Shown: positions 6,431 to 6,602 of the stretch, in pieces
Layout: each line of letters opens with the position of its first letter
Numbering within the stretch: position 1 is the first letter of the stretch
Origin: Rickettsiales bacterium
GTDB taxonomy: Bacteria > Pseudomonadota > Alphaproteobacteria > Rickettsiales > CANDYO01
Assembly (NCBI GenBank): GCA_947424995.1
Contig: CANDYO010000117.1
Coordinates: 1 to 6,602, forward strand
Length of the DNA: 6,602 bases
Direction: 5' to 3'
The notes under the pieces: model-generated
Told to the model about the DNA's origin: nothing
The model's input: only the letters and a program-made list of their open reading frames with translations
Database searches by the model: none
Translations under genes and position numbers: made by a program

Positions 6431-6473
6431 GTCATCCTCGGGACCAAGCTTTGCTTGGGTCATCGGGGATCTA
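6431..6473. repeat. Half copy of the palindromic repeat (arm 1 only)
   Basis: GTCATCCTCG (6431-6440) begins like the two full copies. ATCCTCG (6434-6440) pairs with CGGGGAT (6464-6470) through one wobble, enclosing a hairpin CCAAGC-TTT-GCTTGG (6444-6458) that can extend past one bulged base. The sequence then reads GGGGATCTAC, as at the start of arm 2 in the copy at 1812-1922, but no complementary arm 2, no CCTTCGG arm 3 and no closing end follow. A separate repeat end, CGTCATCCCTG, lies 49 bases before it at 6372-6382. Together they look like decayed or rearranged repeat material. Confidence 0.7.
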
Positions 6474-6555
6474 CCGTGTTTAAAGTCAAATATTTTATGC
6501 AGTTATCGTATTCTTTTCATAATTGTCATTCCATTTTGTTTTTTTCTCAACTAAG

Positions 6556-6578
6556 AAGTTAATGATTACAATTAACTT
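6556..6578. repeat. Perfect 8-bp inverted repeat
   Basis: AAGTTAAT (6556-6563) and ATTAACTT (6571-6578) are perfect reverse complements around a 7-base GATTACA spacer. Neither strand has a T run after it, so it does not look like an intrinsic terminator. It could be a protein-binding dyad for a gene to the right of the window, or chance in AT-rich DNA. Confidence 0.45.
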
Positions 6579-6602
6579 TCTTGCTACAGCAATCAGCGCC
6601 AC

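Larger units (their letters stand above)
6262..6602. other. Intergenic region with no convincing gene
   Basis: This 341-base stretch holds the candidate control region next to the regulator gene, a lone repeat end CGTCATCCCTG at 6372-6382, a half copy of the palindromic repeat at 6431-6473, and a perfect inverted repeat at 6556-6578. A short hairpin ACCTTT/AAAGGT is at 6392-6411. A 65-codon frame at 6365-6562 (+) runs through the repeat sequence and is not a credible gene. Nothing identifies the gene that lies to the right of the window. Confidence 0.6.

Noticed and set aside
6365..6562. 65-codon frame on the plus strand
   Set aside because: It runs through the repeat fragments at 6372-6473, and its translation there is just the repeat. 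No Shine-Dalgarno or recognisable protein features.

Overview
The window is AT-rich DNA holding seven protein genes: one incomplete gene on the + strand at the left edge and six on the - strand. The base composition, tight gene packing, and intergenic palindromic repeats beginning GTCATCC suggest an alphaproteobacterium of the Rickettsiales/Holosporales kind, or a similar host-associated bacterium. No rRNA, tRNA or marker gene in the window confirms this, so the organism is an inference.

Layout. Bases 2-1234 (+) are the 3' part of an ABC transporter whose frame stays open to the left window edge. What is visible is the end of a membrane domain, a complete ATPase domain and an unusual C-terminal tail. 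It converges on a - strand pair: a DUF2157-type multispanning membrane protein (3123-1933) followed by a GDYXXLXY-type single-span protein (1777-1256). These two families often occur together. Here a 111-base three-arm palindromic repeat separates them.

Bases 6261-3415 (-) form a compact four-gene operon. It encodes a YerC/YecD-type (TrpR-superfamily) regulator, a periplasmic ABC_sub_bind (TrpX-like) solute-binding protein, a BPD_transp_2 permease and an ATPase. The junctions are 1 nt, 3 nt and an ATGA overlap, which implies co-transcription and translational coupling. The operon encodes a complete importer with its probable regulator; an aromatic amino acid is a reasonable but unproven substrate. 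A second palindromic repeat (3195-3316) separates this operon from the DUF2157 gene.

The right-hand 340 bases (6262-6602) have no convincing gene. They hold the probable control region of the transporter operon, including two near-identical 10-mers spaced 22 bp apart, a degraded copy of the palindromic repeat, and a perfect 8-bp inverted repeat near the edge.

I see no clear new defence system, mobile-element gene or CRISPR array. The most unusual material is the modular repeat family (two full copies and one half copy), the regulator-plus-importer operon with its possible operator, and the C-terminal extension of the left-edge ABC protein.
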